This document shows, piece after piece, positions 16,954-25,810 of a stretch of 64,000 bases of DNA; the stretch's first letter is position 1; every line of letters starts with the position of its first letter. Made by a program: the position numbers and the translations under genes. The DNA lies in the NCBI GenBank assembly GCA_902461565.1, contig CABPYL010000012.1:1-64000 (forward strand), read 5' to 3'. The notes under the pieces are model-generated. The model saw nothing but the letters and a program-made list of their open reading frames with translations. It searched no databases and was not told the origin of the DNA. Source of the stretch: an uncultured Porphyromonadaceae bacterium (GTDB lineage Bacteria; Bacteroidota; Bacteroidia; Bacteroidales; Muribaculaceae).

Positions 16954-17625
16954 TTATTCCAGCAACATCTTTCGCTCGCATCGCAGCACACGTCCCGGAA
17001 ACGAACGCGTGAAACCGTGGTTGTGCGTCGCCATCACCACGGCGGTACCTGTGTTCTGCGATATCTCGTAGAGATGCGTCATAATCATCTTTCCCGTATC
17101 GGGATCGAGGTTGCCGGTAGGCTCGTCGGCAAGAATCAGTCCGGGGCTGTTGAGGAGCGCACGGGATATAACAATGCGCTGTTGCTCGCCTCCGGAGAGT
17201 TCGTGAGGCATCTTGAAAGCTTTTGTCTGCATGCCCGTGAGGCGCAGCACCTCGTCGATGCGGTTCTCACGCTCGTCCTTGTTCTTCCATCCTGTGGCAC
17301 GAAGCACAAAATCGAGGTTGGCCCATGCCGTGCGGTCGGTAAGCAGTTGAAAATCCTGGAAAACAATTCCTATCCGCCGGCGCAGATAAGGAATATCGGC
17401 CCGACGGATGTCAGTGAGGTCGAAATCGAACACACGGGCCTCGCCGGATTCCACGGGAACCTCGGCATATACCGTCTTGATAAGCGATGTCTTGCCGCTG
17501 CCCACCTTGCCGACAAGATATATGAACTCGCCGGCATCAACGTGCCAGTTGACATCGCGCAGCGTTATGTGTTCGTTGCGATGTATCTCTACGTTGCGGT
17601 AGTCTATGATGGTTTTGTTTTCCAA
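16954..17625 (-). CDS. ftsE: FtsE-type ABC ATP-binding protein
   Basis: The 223-residue ATPase has Walker A GKVGSGKTS (residues 39-47), Q-loop VFQDFQLL, signature LSGGEQQR and Walker B LILADEPTGNLD. The sequence is of the FtsE/LolD type; FtsE with the membrane protein FtsX controls peptidoglycan hydrolysis at division. No ftsX is adjacent here: the gene stands 2 bases after an M48 lipoprotein gene and ahead of trxA. That arrangement makes FtsE likely but leaves another small ABC exporter ATPase possible. Confidence 0.8.
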   Translation of the reverse strand: MENKTIIDYRNVEIHRNEHITLRDVNWHVDAGEFIYLVGKVGSGKTSLIKTVYAEVPVESGEARVFDFDLTDIRRADIPYLRRRIGIVFQDFQLLTDRTAWANLDFVLRATGWKNKDERENRIDEVLRLTGMQTKAFKMPHELSGGEQQRIVISRALLNSPGLILADEPTGNLDPDTGKMIMTHLYEISQNTGTAVVMATHNHGFTRSFPGRVLRCERKMLLE

Positions 17626-17627
17626 TG

Positions 17628-18482
17628 TCAGAATCTTATTGTTTTTGTAGTTTTTGGAGCGTGCCTGATGGCAGAGGATTTTCCCTGTGTCGAAGTTGAC
17701 GAGGAGTTCTCCGCATATCCGTCCTTGCGGCAGCGTTTCTCCATTGCAGCGATGCGCTTTGCCGTATCCGGGTGCGACGAGAACATGCGCTGTAGGCCAT
17801 CGGATTGCTGACCGGCTGCCTGCTCTACAGCCTCAAGCTTCTGGAAAGCATGAACCATACCCCAGGGATTGCGTCCGTTGGCTACAAGAAAATCGTAGCC
17901 GCAGTCGTCGGCCTCGCTTTCCTGCTTCTGAGAGTATTTGGCGTTACCTAAAGCCTGACCGAGGGTGTACAGCTGGCTGTCGGTAAGCACGGCGGCAACA
18001 CCGCCTGTAGAACCTACCACATCACGGAGGGCCCCCGAAAGAAGCTGATTCTGGAATGCCTTGCGGGAATGCCGCTTTATAACATGCCCGACTTCATGGC
18101 CGATAATGCCCATAAGTTCGTCGTCGTTCATGCGATCCATAATGCCGGTGTACACCCGCACACTGCCGTCGGGACACGCAAAAGCATTAAGCTCACCTGT
18201 CTGGTAAACTTTAAAATTCAATGGAATACCGTCTGCATCGGTTATGCCTTTGGTAAGACGACGCAGACGCACCACGTAAGGGCTGCTCTCCGGCAGCACC
18301 TTGTTCTGCTTGTCCATAGCGGCTACCGACTGCTGCACGTATGCCGCCATCTGTTCATCCGTTATCGACATTGCCTGCAGGGCTTCCATTGCGCCGGTTG
18401 CCGCGCGGTTCATGTCCATTGTACCACACGAAGCAAGCATCATTGCCGCCCCGGCCAATATCATAATAAAAAACTTTTTCAT
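17628..18482 (-). CDS. M48-family metalloprotease lipoprotein
   Basis: A 284-residue lipoprotein: signal MKKFFIMILAGAAMMLASC with the lipidated Cys at residue 19. The zinc site is HEVGH (129-133) with the second part ESEAD (188-192), giving the third ligand. This matches the LoiP/YcaL-like M48 peptidases that act on envelope proteins in the periplasm. The C-terminal tail is low-complexity (Ser/Thr/Lys). First gene of a probable operon with ftsE and trxA, under a promoter at 18503-18532. Confidence 0.92.
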   Translation of the reverse strand: MKKFFIMILAGAAMMLASCGTMDMNRAATGAMEALQAMSITDEQMAAYVQQSVAAMDKQNKVLPESSPYVVRLRRLTKGITDADGIPLNFKVYQTGELNAFACPDGSVRVYTGIMDRMNDDELMGIIGHEVGHVIKRHSRKAFQNQLLSGALRDVVGSTGGVAAVLTDSQLYTLGQALGNAKYSQKQESEADDCGYDFLVANGRNPWGMVHAFQKLEAVEQAAGQQSDGLQRMFSSHPDTAKRIAAMEKRCRKDGYAENSSSTSTQGKSSAIRHAPKTTKTIRF

Positions 18483-18502
18483 AAAAATCTGCTAAGCTCC
18501 TA

Positions 18503-18532
18503 CAAAGTTACAAAAAATCTCACTTCCTCAAA
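18503..18532 (-). promoter_or_regulatory. Promoter of the M48-ftsE-trxA unit
   Basis: On the minus strand TTTG (18532-18529), 18 bp, TAACTTTG (18510-18503), about 20 bases before the ATG at 18482. Confidence 0.65.
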
Positions 18533-18772
18533 ATCTTCGTGTCGCTTTGACTAAAGAAACGGAACAATTCCTCCGACCATGAGATAGTAAAGTTTAACAA
18601 CGAAATCCGCAACCTTGTTCGCACAGACATTTTGTCAACCATGCGCAGTCATAGAGTAAACTTGAATCAGTATATATACAAAACCGAGTCAACCATTTTC
18701 AGGAACAGACATTTCGATGGCAAAAGTAAAGTAATGTAATTAGCCCGTTGCTGCAGTTTGCGATTTTTTTTG
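18533..18772. other. Intergenic region, no gene seen
   Basis: The divergent gap between the M48 gene and the methyltransferase gene is about 300 bases in all. Apart from the two promoters at its ends I see no coding frame, tRNA or strong hairpin. Confidence 0.55.
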
Positions 18773-18780
18773 TACATTTG
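18773..18780 (+). promoter_or_regulatory. Likely -7 box of the methyltransferase operon
   Basis: TACATTTG fits TAnnTTTG and lies 5 bases before the ATG at 18786. The best -33 candidate, GTTG ending at 18750, is 22 bp away, slightly long. The transcript leader would be almost absent. Confidence 0.5.
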
Positions 18781-18785
18781 CAGTA

Positions 18786-19493
18786 GTGAAATCAGGTAAA
18801 TTATATTTGTTTCCGTCGATGTTGGCCGACTGCCCTGTGGGAGATGTGCTTCCGCAGCGGAATATCAGGCTTATAAGCGAAATAAAATATTTCGTGGTAG
18901 AGGAACTGCGCACTGCCCGCCGCTTTCTCAAAACCTGCGACAAGTCCATAGTTATCGACGACCTCCATTTCACAGTACTGAACGAACATACTCCCGCAGG
19001 TGATGTCGAAGCGATGCTTGCCCCGGCTCTTGAAGGGCACGATATCGGTGTCGTCAGCGAGGCCGGATGTCCTGCTGTGGCCGATCCCGGCGCCGACCTT
19101 GTTGCCGTTGCCCAGCGTAAAGGCGTGGAAGTGGTGCCTCTTGTAGGACCGTCGAGTATTCTGATGTCGCTGATGGGTTCAGGATTCAACGGACAAAGCT
19201 TTGCTTTCCTTGGCTATCTGCCTTTCGGTACAGGTCGCGATGCCGCCTTCAAAAACATGGTGCGCGATATACGTACACGCCGCCAGACGCAGATATTCAT
19301 CGAAACGCCCTACCGTAACAACCGCCTTGTGGCAGAGCTTGCATCCTCGCTTCCCGGCGAAATGCTGCTGTGCGTGGCCGCCGATATAACCGGCCCCACA
19401 CAAAACATACGCACAATGCCTCTGCGACAGTGGAAATCGGCACAATACAATTACGACAAACGACCTGCAATTTTCCTGCTGTATTCCAACTGA
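18786..19493 (+). CDS. RsmI-like SAM-dependent (tetrapyrrole-fold) methyltransferase
   Basis: A 235-residue protein of the TP_methylase fold with the conserved GVVSEAGCPAVADPGADLV (about residues 79-97) and VVPLVGPSSILMSLMGSGF segments that form the SAM site. RsmI proper methylates C1402 of 16S rRNA; Bacteroidetes carry this shorter relative beside or in place of it, so the exact substrate is uncertain. It begins a tightly packed unit of five genes (18786-24492) dominated by RNA/DNA-processing enzymes. Confidence 0.85.
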   Translation: MKSGKLYLFPSMLADCPVGDVLPQRNIRLISEIKYFVVEELRTARRFLKTCDKSIVIDDLHFTVLNEHTPAGDVEAMLAPALEGHDIGVVSEAGCPAVADPGADLVAVAQRKGVEVVPLVGPSSILMSLMGSGFNGQSFAFLGYLPFGTGRDAAFKNMVRDIRTRRQTQIFIETPYRNNRLVAELASSLPGEMLLCVAADITGPTQNIRTMPLRQWKSAQYNYDKRPAIFLLYSN

Positions 19494-19501
19494 CCACAAT
19501 T

Positions 19502-20497
19502 ATGAGCCGACGCCGCCAGAAACGCAATCAGGCCCTTTGGGCCGACCAGCCGGGACTATTCGACCTTCCGGCCGATGATTCTGTATCGGGAGGCATCGAA
19601 CTCAGCCCGATGGCCGACGACGCTTTTGTGCGCCCGGAAAGAATGCGTTTTCTTTCGTTCGGCAGTGGTTCCAGCGGCAACTGTTCATACATCGGCACGC
19701 CAAGCTGCGGCCTGCTTATCGATGCAGGAGTGGATAACAAATATGTGATGGAACAGCTGGCGGCAAACAGCATCGACGTAAAGACAATACAGGGCATACT
19801 GCTGACACACGACCACAGCGACCATGTGCGCTATGCTTATGCGATTCTGCGCTACAACCGGCACATGCGGCTCTATGCCACCCCAAAAGCTTTCAACGGA
19901 CTGCTGCGGCGCCACAGCATGTCGCGCCGCATCGCCGACTACCACTCGCCCATATTCAAGGAATTTCCATTTACAGTCGGTCCCATGACAATAACGGCTT
20001 TCGAGACCAGCCATGACGGCAGCGACAACTGTGGTTTCTGCATCGAGGGGCCCGGGGCTACTTTCGTTGTCACGACCGATACCGGTACTATTACCGCCCG
20101 ATCCGATTTCTATATGCGTAAGGCATCCTATCTGATGATAGAGAGCGACTACGACGAGCACATGCTGCGCACAGGTCCGTATCCACAGCACCTGAAAGCG
20201 CGTATAGCATCCACCGTGGGACATCTGGACAATGCCGACGCGGGCCGTTACATAGCTTCCATAGCCGCTGCTGGCGACCTCAGACGCGTATTCCTGTGCC
20301 ATCTGAGCGACCACAACAACACACCACAGATTGCGCTGACCACTGTTCGCAGCATTATCGAGGAAGCCGGAATTCCTGTGTGCCACGATGCCGAGCCGTC
20401 GCCCAACGAGAAGCGCCTGCATATATCTGTGCTGCCAAGACAGAAATCCTCGGCCTTAGTGATGATGGACAGCGCCATTTTAAAAGATGAATTATAA
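19502..20497 (+). CDS. MBL-fold metallohydrolase (YycJ/WalJ-like)
   Basis: A 331-residue metallo-beta-lactamase-fold enzyme. The zinc motif THDHSDH follows GILL near residue 100, with LSFGSGSSGNCSYIG upstream as in YycJ/WalJ, and later TSHDGSDNCGF, VTTDTGT and CHLSDHNN metal-site segments. Family members are probable nucleases; WalJ has been linked to DNA repair. An N-terminal extension of about 45 mostly polar residues precedes the domain. Start chosen at ATG 19502, after the upstream stop at 19493. Its 3' end overlaps the next gene by 11 bases. Confidence 0.88.
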   Translation: MSRRRQKRNQALWADQPGLFDLPADDSVSGGIELSPMADDAFVRPERMRFLSFGSGSSGNCSYIGTPSCGLLIDAGVDNKYVMEQLAANSIDVKTIQGILLTHDHSDHVRYAYAILRYNRHMRLYATPKAFNGLLRRHSMSRRIADYHSPIFKEFPFTVGPMTITAFETSHDGSDNCGFCIEGPGATFVVTTDTGTITARSDFYMRKASYLMIESDYDEHMLRTGPYPQHLKARIASTVGHLDNADAGRYIASIAAAGDLRRVFLCHLSDHNNTPQIALTTVRSIIEEAGIPVCHDAEPSPNEKRLHISVLPRQKSSALVMMDSAILKDEL

Positions 20498-21221
20498 CGA
20501 ACAGAATCGACACGAGCGCGATACACGCATCGTCTTTGAGCCCATCGAGCATTATTATGTGGTCGACGGAGATGTAAGATGCGACTCGGTAACTACCGTG
20601 ATAGCGGATTATTTCGAGAAATTCGATGCCGACTATTGGGCAGCCCGCAAAGCAACGCCCGAATGCCCTGCAGAAGTACTTAAGGCGCAATGGAAAGCGA
20701 AAGCCGATGCAGCGAGCGCACTCGGCACCGAAATGCACAGACGCATCGAGGACTATTACCTCGGCAATGAGCCTGATGCCGACGCTTTGGCCGACAAGGC
20801 GTTCCGTCATTTTCTGAAATTCGCCGCTACGAATCATCTCAGGCCGTTCCGCACCGAATGGCCCCTGTTCAGCAAGGAACACCGCATTGCCGGAACTCTC
20901 GATTTTCTGAATTACGACAACGGCGTGTTCGAGATTTACGACTGGAAGCGCTCAACCAAAGTCGTGGACAATTCAGGTAACCCCATAACCACAAATTATG
21001 GCCGTTTCGGTCGCTGGCCCCTGTCAGCGATACCCGATACAAGTTTCCATCACTATGCGTTGCAGCAAAGCATGTACCGCTATCTGCTGAAACAGTTCTA
21101 CAACATTGATGTTGCAGCGTGCCATCTGGGAGTTTTTCATCCCGATATGACCGATTTTCATCTTGTGGACGTGCCATACCTCGAAAAAGAAGTGGCCGCA
21201 CTGATCGAAGCCCGTAAATGA
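20487..21221 (+). CDS. PD-(D/E)XK-fold nuclease
   Basis: The 244-residue protein carries the nuclease core GTLDF (catalytic Asp, about residue 135) followed by FEIYDWKRS (the D/E-x-K element), and upstream a helix with GTEMHRRIEDYY that fits the conserved His/Glu of Cas4/RecB-like exonucleases. It later has HHYALQQSMYRYLLK, a typical QxxxY-like helix. No Cys cluster for an iron-sulfur site is seen. It is translationally coupled to both neighbours (11-base and 4-base overlaps) and lies next to an MBL nuclease-like gene, which suggests a nucleic-acid processing role. Confidence 0.82.
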   Translation: MNYNEQNRHERDTRIVFEPIEHYYVVDGDVRCDSVTTVIADYFEKFDADYWAARKATPECPAEVLKAQWKAKADAASALGTEMHRRIEDYYLGNEPDADALADKAFRHFLKFAATNHLRPFRTEWPLFSKEHRIAGTLDFLNYDNGVFEIYDWKRSTKVVDNSGNPITTNYGRFGRWPLSAIPDTSFHHYALQQSMYRYLLKQFYNIDVAACHLGVFHPDMTDFHLVDVPYLEKEVAALIEARK

Positions 21222-22645
21222 TGTTGCGCCAACTGCCTCAGGATTTTAAAGACATGCTGTCCGGTTGCGTCGGCAGCGACGTTGCCGTTAAGGTGATTTC
21301 CGCTCTCGAGGATACCGAACCGGTTGTATCGGCACGAACAAATAAACTGAAAAATATTGCACCGGCTGCGGGGCTTGAGCCGGTGCCGTGGCTGCCGGAC
21401 CGCGGCTTCTATACCGATATCCGTCCCTTGTTCGCTGCAGATCCCGCCTGGCATCAGGGTCTGTACTATGTGCAGGATGCGTCGTCCATGATAATGACCG
21501 AGGCAGTGCGTCGCGCCGTGGAAATGTTGCCCGACGGTCCTGTCCGCTATCTCGATGCCTGCGCAGCCCCCGGTGGAAAGACTATCGCAGCAATAGAGGC
21601 GCTCCCTGCCGGTTCGGCTGTCCTTGCAAATGAATTCGACCGCAAGCGCGCGGGCGCTCTGCTCGAAAATCTTGCCAAACACGGCTTCCCCACTGTAGCC
21701 GTGAGCAACATCGATGGTGCCGCCCTTGGCAAACTCGGACCCGTATTCGACATCGTCGCCGTGGATGCCCCCTGTTCCGGCGAAGGCATGATGCGCAAGG
21801 AGCCGGAAGCAATCCGCCAGTGGAACAGCGGGCTCGTGGAAAGTTGCGCGGCTCTGCAGCGCGACATTCTCGGCGGTGTGTGGAACGCACTGCGTCCCGG
21901 CGGCGTGCTGATATACAGCACCTGTACGTTCAACCGGCAGGAGGATGAGGAAAATGTACGCTTCATCGTCGAAACTCTCGGTGCCGAAAGCGTAGACCTT
22001 GGCCTGGACACTTATCCCGGCGTCCTCAGCGGTTTTGATACGCCCTTTCATTGCTATCGCCTTATGCCGGGATTTGTAAGAGGCGAGGGCCTTTTTATCG
22101 CCGCCCTACGCAAGACCGACGGTGAAGGCAACCGCATTCCACGCATGAAGGGAACATTTTCCAAAGCAGCACCGATTGCCCTAAAGGCAGCCGGCACATG
22201 GCTGCGCGAGTCTGAGAACTACACCATATTTGCCGATGGAGCCGATGCTTTCGCCGCCGTTCCTGCAACGCAGGCCGCGTTTATGGCATACCTTGCCGCG
22301 AGCCTGCACCTGCTGCGCTGCGGACTGCCTCTCGGCCGCATAAAGGGCAAAGACGCCGTACCGGCGTGGGAACTGTCCTTCTCCACTGCTTTCCGCAATG
22401 ATTCAATGCCGCAGCTGCCGTTGGACTACAGCGCAGCTATGACATATCTGCACGGCGACAGCCTCTCCTATATTCCCGACAGTCTGCCCAAAGGTTTCGC
22501 CACGTCTACTTTCGGTGGCGTGCCGCTCGGATTCATAAAAAATATAGGCCGCCGCGCCAACAATCTCTATCCAGAAGCTTTGCGCCTGCGCATGAACCCC
22601 GATGCGCTCGCGACGCCGCAACAGTTGATAACCACAGAATTATGA
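21218..22645 (+). CDS. RsmF/NSUN-family rRNA cytosine-C5 methyltransferase
   Basis: A 475-residue SAM-dependent enzyme that makes m5C in rRNA. The SAM-binding LDACAAPGGKT is present, and the two active-site cysteines are at VDAPCSGEGMM (C186) and YSTCTFNRQEDEENV (C236). The N-terminal FYTDIRPLFAADPAWHQGLYYVQDASS segment is typical, and a C-terminal RsmF/PUA-like domain (RIKGKDAVPAWELS, LPKGFATSTFGGVPLGFIKN) follows. Start overlaps the upstream stop (ATGA), and its own stop overlaps the ABC exporter start in the same way. Confidence 0.92.
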   Translation: MMLRQLPQDFKDMLSGCVGSDVAVKVISALEDTEPVVSARTNKLKNIAPAAGLEPVPWLPDRGFYTDIRPLFAADPAWHQGLYYVQDASSMIMTEAVRRAVEMLPDGPVRYLDACAAPGGKTIAAIEALPAGSAVLANEFDRKRAGALLENLAKHGFPTVAVSNIDGAALGKLGPVFDIVAVDAPCSGEGMMRKEPEAIRQWNSGLVESCAALQRDILGGVWNALRPGGVLIYSTCTFNRQEDEENVRFIVETLGAESVDLGLDTYPGVLSGFDTPFHCYRLMPGFVRGEGLFIAALRKTDGEGNRIPRMKGTFSKAAPIALKAAGTWLRESENYTIFADGADAFAAVPATQAAFMAYLAASLHLLRCGLPLGRIKGKDAVPAWELSFSTAFRNDSMPQLPLDYSAAMTYLHGDSLSYIPDSLPKGFATSTFGGVPLGFIKNIGRRANNLYPEALRLRMNPDALATPQQLITTEL

Positions 22646-24492
22646 AAGATTTCTTTGCCATCCTGCGCCGTTTCGTACCTCCATACAAAAAATACCTTGC
22701 GCTGAATATTTTTTTCAATATCCTCGCAGCCTTCCTTACGCTGTTTTCGTTCGCGCTTATTATTCCCATTCTGGAGATGCTGTTCAAAATCAAGGAAGCG
22801 ACATACAGCTACATGCCTGTGGGTGCCGCCTCTCTGAAGGATGTGGTGGTGAACAACTTCTACTACTATACACAGCTGGCAATGGAAAGTTTCGGTGCCA
22901 ATGCCACACTTGCCCTGCTGGCGGTGGCTCTTGTACTGATGACCGCTCTGAAGACCGGCGCGACCTACCTTAGTTCCTATTTTATAATTCCGTTGCGCTC
23001 CGGTATCGTGCGCGACATACGAAATTACGTGTACGACAAGATAACATCGCTGCCGATCGGATTCTTTACCGTGGAGCGGAAAGGCGACGTGATGGCCCGC
23101 ATGAGCGGCGATGTTGCAGAAATAGAGAACTCGATAATGGCTTCGCTGGACATGTTCTTTAAAAATCCGGTGATGATTATCGTCTGTCTGGGCATGATGC
23201 TTGCCATTTCGTGGCAGCTCACTATATTCGTGTTCATCCTTCTGCCGATAGCCGGCCTCGTAATGGGCCGCGTGGGCAAGCGTCTGAAGCGTACGAGCTA
23301 CGAGGGACAGACGCAGTGGGGCGTGCTGATGTCCATTATCGAGGAAACACTGGGCGGCCTCCGTATAATCAAGGCTTTCACCGCCGAGGACAAGATGTGC
23401 GACCGCTTCCATGCCGAGAACCAGGTGTTCTACCGGCTGTCCAACAAGGTTGCGCGCCGTCAGGCGCTGGCGCACCCCATGAGCGAATTGCTCGGAACGG
23501 CCGCAATCGCAATAATCCTTTGGTTCGGAGGTAGCCTGATTCTCTCCGGACACTCAAGCATGACAGCAGCGGCATTCATATATTACATGGTGATTTTCTA
23601 CAATATAATCAACCCGGCCAAGGAATTGTCCAAAGCAGCCTATTCCATTCAGAAAGGTCTGGCGTCGATGGATCGCGTGGATAAGATTCTCAACGCCGTC
23701 AACCCCATCGCCTCACCCGCCACGCCCGCAGAACTGCCTGCCGGCGAGATGCCCGGTGTTGAATTCCGTGGTGTATCGTTCAGCTACGACGGCGACCACC
23801 CCGTGCTGTCCGATATCAACCTGAAAATAGCTCCCGGAACCACGGTTGCACTCGTAGGACAGTCCGGTTCGGGCAAGTCGACTATGGCCGACCTTATTCC
23901 GCGCTTCTACGACGTCAACACCGGCAGCGTACTTGTTGGCGGCAAGGATGTACGCGACCTCGATGTTGCCGACCTGCGCGGCCTGATGGGCAACGTAAAC
24001 CAGGAAGCGATTCTTTTCAACGACACTATCTTCAACAACATCGCCTTCGGTGTGGAAAACGCCACGCTCGACGATGTGCGTCATGCCGCCCGCATCGCAA
24101 ACGCCGACGATTTCATTATGGCTATGGAAAACGGCTACGACACCATGATAGGCGACCGCGGCTGCCGTCTTTCCGGTGGTCAGCGTCAGCGTATCTCAAT
24201 CGCACGCGCCATACTCAAGAATCCTGCCATTCTTATCCTCGACGAAGCCACATCTGCCCTCGACAGCGAAAGCGAGACGCTTGTGCAGCAGGCGCTGGAC
24301 CGGCTGATGAAAGGCCGCACCACGCTCGTAATAGCGCACCGTCTGTCTACCATCCGCCGCGCCGACCTTATCTGCGTACTGAATCACGGCGAGATTGTGG
24401 AGCGCGGCACGCACGACGAACTGTTGCGCGCCGAAGCGGCCGGATTCTACCGCCGCCTGGTGGAAATGCAGCAGCTGCCCGGTCAGCAGTAA
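22642..24492 (+). CDS. ABC exporter, fused permease-ATPase (MsbA/lipid-A-type)
   Basis: A 616-residue half-transporter: an N-terminal six-helix domain (about 20-330), then the ATPase with Walker A GQSGSGKST (near residue 410), signature LSGGQRQR, Walker B ILILDEATSALD and H-loop IAHRLST. Overall pattern and length match MsbA-type exporters of lipid A or other lipids; drug export is the alternative. Start overlaps the methyltransferase stop by 4 bases. Its 3' end runs 10 bases into the convergent tcdA gene. Confidence 0.88.
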   Translation: MKDFFAILRRFVPPYKKYLALNIFFNILAAFLTLFSFALIIPILEMLFKIKEATYSYMPVGAASLKDVVVNNFYYYTQLAMESFGANATLALLAVALVLMTALKTGATYLSSYFIIPLRSGIVRDIRNYVYDKITSLPIGFFTVERKGDVMARMSGDVAEIENSIMASLDMFFKNPVMIIVCLGMMLAISWQLTIFVFILLPIAGLVMGRVGKRLKRTSYEGQTQWGVLMSIIEETLGGLRIIKAFTAEDKMCDRFHAENQVFYRLSNKVARRQALAHPMSELLGTAAIAIILWFGGSLILSGHSSMTAAAFIYYMVIFYNIINPAKELSKAAYSIQKGLASMDRVDKILNAVNPIASPATPAELPAGEMPGVEFRGVSFSYDGDHPVLSDINLKIAPGTTVALVGQSGSGKSTMADLIPRFYDVNTGSVLVGGKDVRDLDVADLRGLMGNVNQEAILFNDTIFNNIAFGVENATLDDVRHAARIANADDFIMAMENGYDTMIGDRGCRLSGGQRQRISIARAILKNPAILILDEATSALDSESETLVQQALDRLMKGRTTLVIAHRLSTIRRADLICVLNHGEIVERGTHDELLRAEAAGFYRRLVEMQQLPGQQ

Positions 24493-25199
24493 CGCTTGTA
24501 GCAATCCGTAACAACCAGTGATGCCAGCGTGAGGCCGAACATGGCCGTGGCATGCGCAAAAGTACCGTTTACGCCTCGTTCGCCCTCATTGCGGTGCGGC
24601 AGCGTCTCGGGACTGTAGACACATTTGAATTTTTTTTTTGGAAACATCCCCTGTCTGCGGAAACGGGTGCGGAGCGCGCGTGCAAGGGGGCAGCCATCAA
24701 CCTTCCAGAACTCGGCAGTCGATATCTTGGATGGGTCGAGTTTCCGTGCCGCGCCCATCGACGAAAAGAAAGCCCGGCGGGGAGCCGTACCGGGATCAGT
24801 GCACCGCAAAATAAGGTCGGCCTTGTCGTCGAGCGAGTCGATGGCATCGATAACATAATCGTAGGTCTCAATTGCAAATTCTGCGGCATTTTCTGGCGTG
24901 TAACGCTTACACAGTGCAACGACCTCAGCTTCGGGATTGATATCTATAATGCGACGGCGAAGCACATCTACTTTCGGCTGTCCGACGGTAGAAGTGGTTG
25001 CCGGAAGCTGGCGGTTGATATTGCTTGCCGCAACATCATCGGAATCCACAAGTGTGATATGCCCGAAACCTGTGCGTGCTATAGCTTCCACACACCACGA
25101 CCCCACGCCACCTACACCGAAAACAATAATCCGGCATCGGGACATATCGCGCATCATGTCATCGCCGGCAACAAGCGCAGTGCGTCCGAAGGTTTCCAT
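24483..25199 (-). CDS. tcdA: tRNA threonylcarbamoyladenosine dehydratase (ThiF/E1 fold)
   Basis: A 238-residue E1-like enzyme that cyclises t6A37 of tRNA to ct6A using ATP. It has the nucleotide-binding VFGVGGVGSWCVEAIARTG, LVDSDDVAASNINRQ and the D-rich YDYVIDAIDSLDDKADLI, then the Cys-containing LILRC segment, and ends with AHATAMFGLTLASLVV. Start chosen at 25199 (METFGRTALVAGDD), where the family begins; the in-frame extension to 25262 reads through a hairpin and is unlikely. The coding strand contains ten consecutive A around 24630 (Lys-Lys-Lys-Phe), a possible slippage site. It lies downstream of two tRNA genes. Confidence 0.92.
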   Translation of the reverse strand: METFGRTALVAGDDMMRDMSRCRIIVFGVGGVGSWCVEAIARTGFGHITLVDSDDVAASNINRQLPATTSTVGQPKVDVLRRRIIDINPEAEVVALCKRYTPENAAEFAIETYDYVIDAIDSLDDKADLILRCTDPGTAPRRAFFSSMGAARKLDPSKISTAEFWKVDGCPLARALRTRFRRQGMFPKKKFKCVYSPETLPHRNEGERGVNGTFAHATAMFGLTLASLVVTDCYKRYC

Positions 25200-25242
25200 A
25201 GTTTTAAAATAATTAATTTTTACCACATCGGAATTCGGTACC

Positions 25243-25297
25243 GATAGCCTCCGGCTATCCATTTTATTAACCGCGGACGCATGCGCCCGCGGTTAAT
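25243..25297. repeat. Two adjacent hairpins upstream of tcdA
   Basis: GATAGCC/GGCTATC with a 3-base loop (25243-25259) and ATTAACCGCGG/CCGCGGTTAAT with a 10-base loop (25266-25297). They lie between tRNA-Arg and tcdA. The second is followed by a T-rich run only on the plus strand, so for the minus-strand tRNA transcript it may be a processing or attenuation structure more than a classic terminator. Confidence 0.7.
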
Positions 25298-25345
25298 AAG
25301 ATTTTTGGCTTGGGGCCATTCAATTCCATATGGTTATTGGATTTG

Positions 25346-25417
25346 TACCCCGGAGCAGAATCGAACTGCTATCAAAAGTTTAGGAAACTTCTATTCTATC
25401 CGTTGAACTACCGGGGC
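25346..25417 (-). tRNA. tRNA-Arg (anticodon CCT)
   Basis: 72 nt. The acceptor stem GCCCCGG pairs with CCGGGGT (first pair G-U). The anticodon stem GAAGT/ACTTT (one internal mismatch possible) holds the loop TTCCTAA with CCT, reading AGG. The T arm has GCAGT-TCGATTC-type sequence. No CCA is encoded. Confidence 0.9.
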
Positions 25418-25487
25418 AGCGATTTATAAAAAAGAATGAGAAACGAAATCCGAAGATTAACATTTCTCATTCTCCTCTCTCCTCTTG

Positions 25488-25561
25488 CGGTGCGGACGGG
25501 ACTCGAACCCGCGACCTCCGGCGTGACAGGCCGGCATTCTAACCAGCTGAACTACCGCACC
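25488..25561 (-). tRNA. tRNA-Asp (anticodon GTC)
   Basis: 74 nt with acceptor GGTGCGG/CCGCACC, D arm GTTCAGCTGGTTAGAAT, anticodon stem CCGGC/GCCGG around CTGTCAC (anticodon GTC), T arm GCGGGTTCGAGTCCCGT and discriminator G. It is upstream of tRNA-Arg in the same transcript. Confidence 0.95.
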
Positions 25562-25609
25562 TCACTTGCGTTTGGTTGGAGAGCAATCAGCTCTTTTGCT
25601 TTTGCGCTG

Positions 25610-25641
25610 CAAAGTTACGACGACTTTTTGAATCCTGCAAA
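25610..25641 (-). promoter_or_regulatory. Promoter of the tRNA-Asp/tRNA-Arg operon
   Basis: On the minus strand TTTG (25641-25638), 20 bp, TAACTTTG (25617-25610), about 49 bases ahead of tRNA-Asp. Confidence 0.75.
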
Positions 25642-25755
25642 TTTTTCATCAAAAAAATTAAGATTTTCCTATAAAAATTACTCAAAATGTCTGACACGCT
25701 CCCGCGACACGCTTTTTAAGACAAAAAATTAGCTCTTCTTACTACAGGCATACAT

Positions 25756-25788
25756 AAAAACGGCGTCCAGAAAAAGTTCCGGACGCCG
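25756..25788 (-). terminator. Terminator of rho
   Basis: On the minus strand the stem GGCGTCC/GGACGCC with a 12-base loop is followed by GTTTTTA, just downstream of the rho stop codon at 25811. Confidence 0.85.
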
Positions 25789-25810
25789 CCTGCAGTATGC
25801 GATTTTTTGA

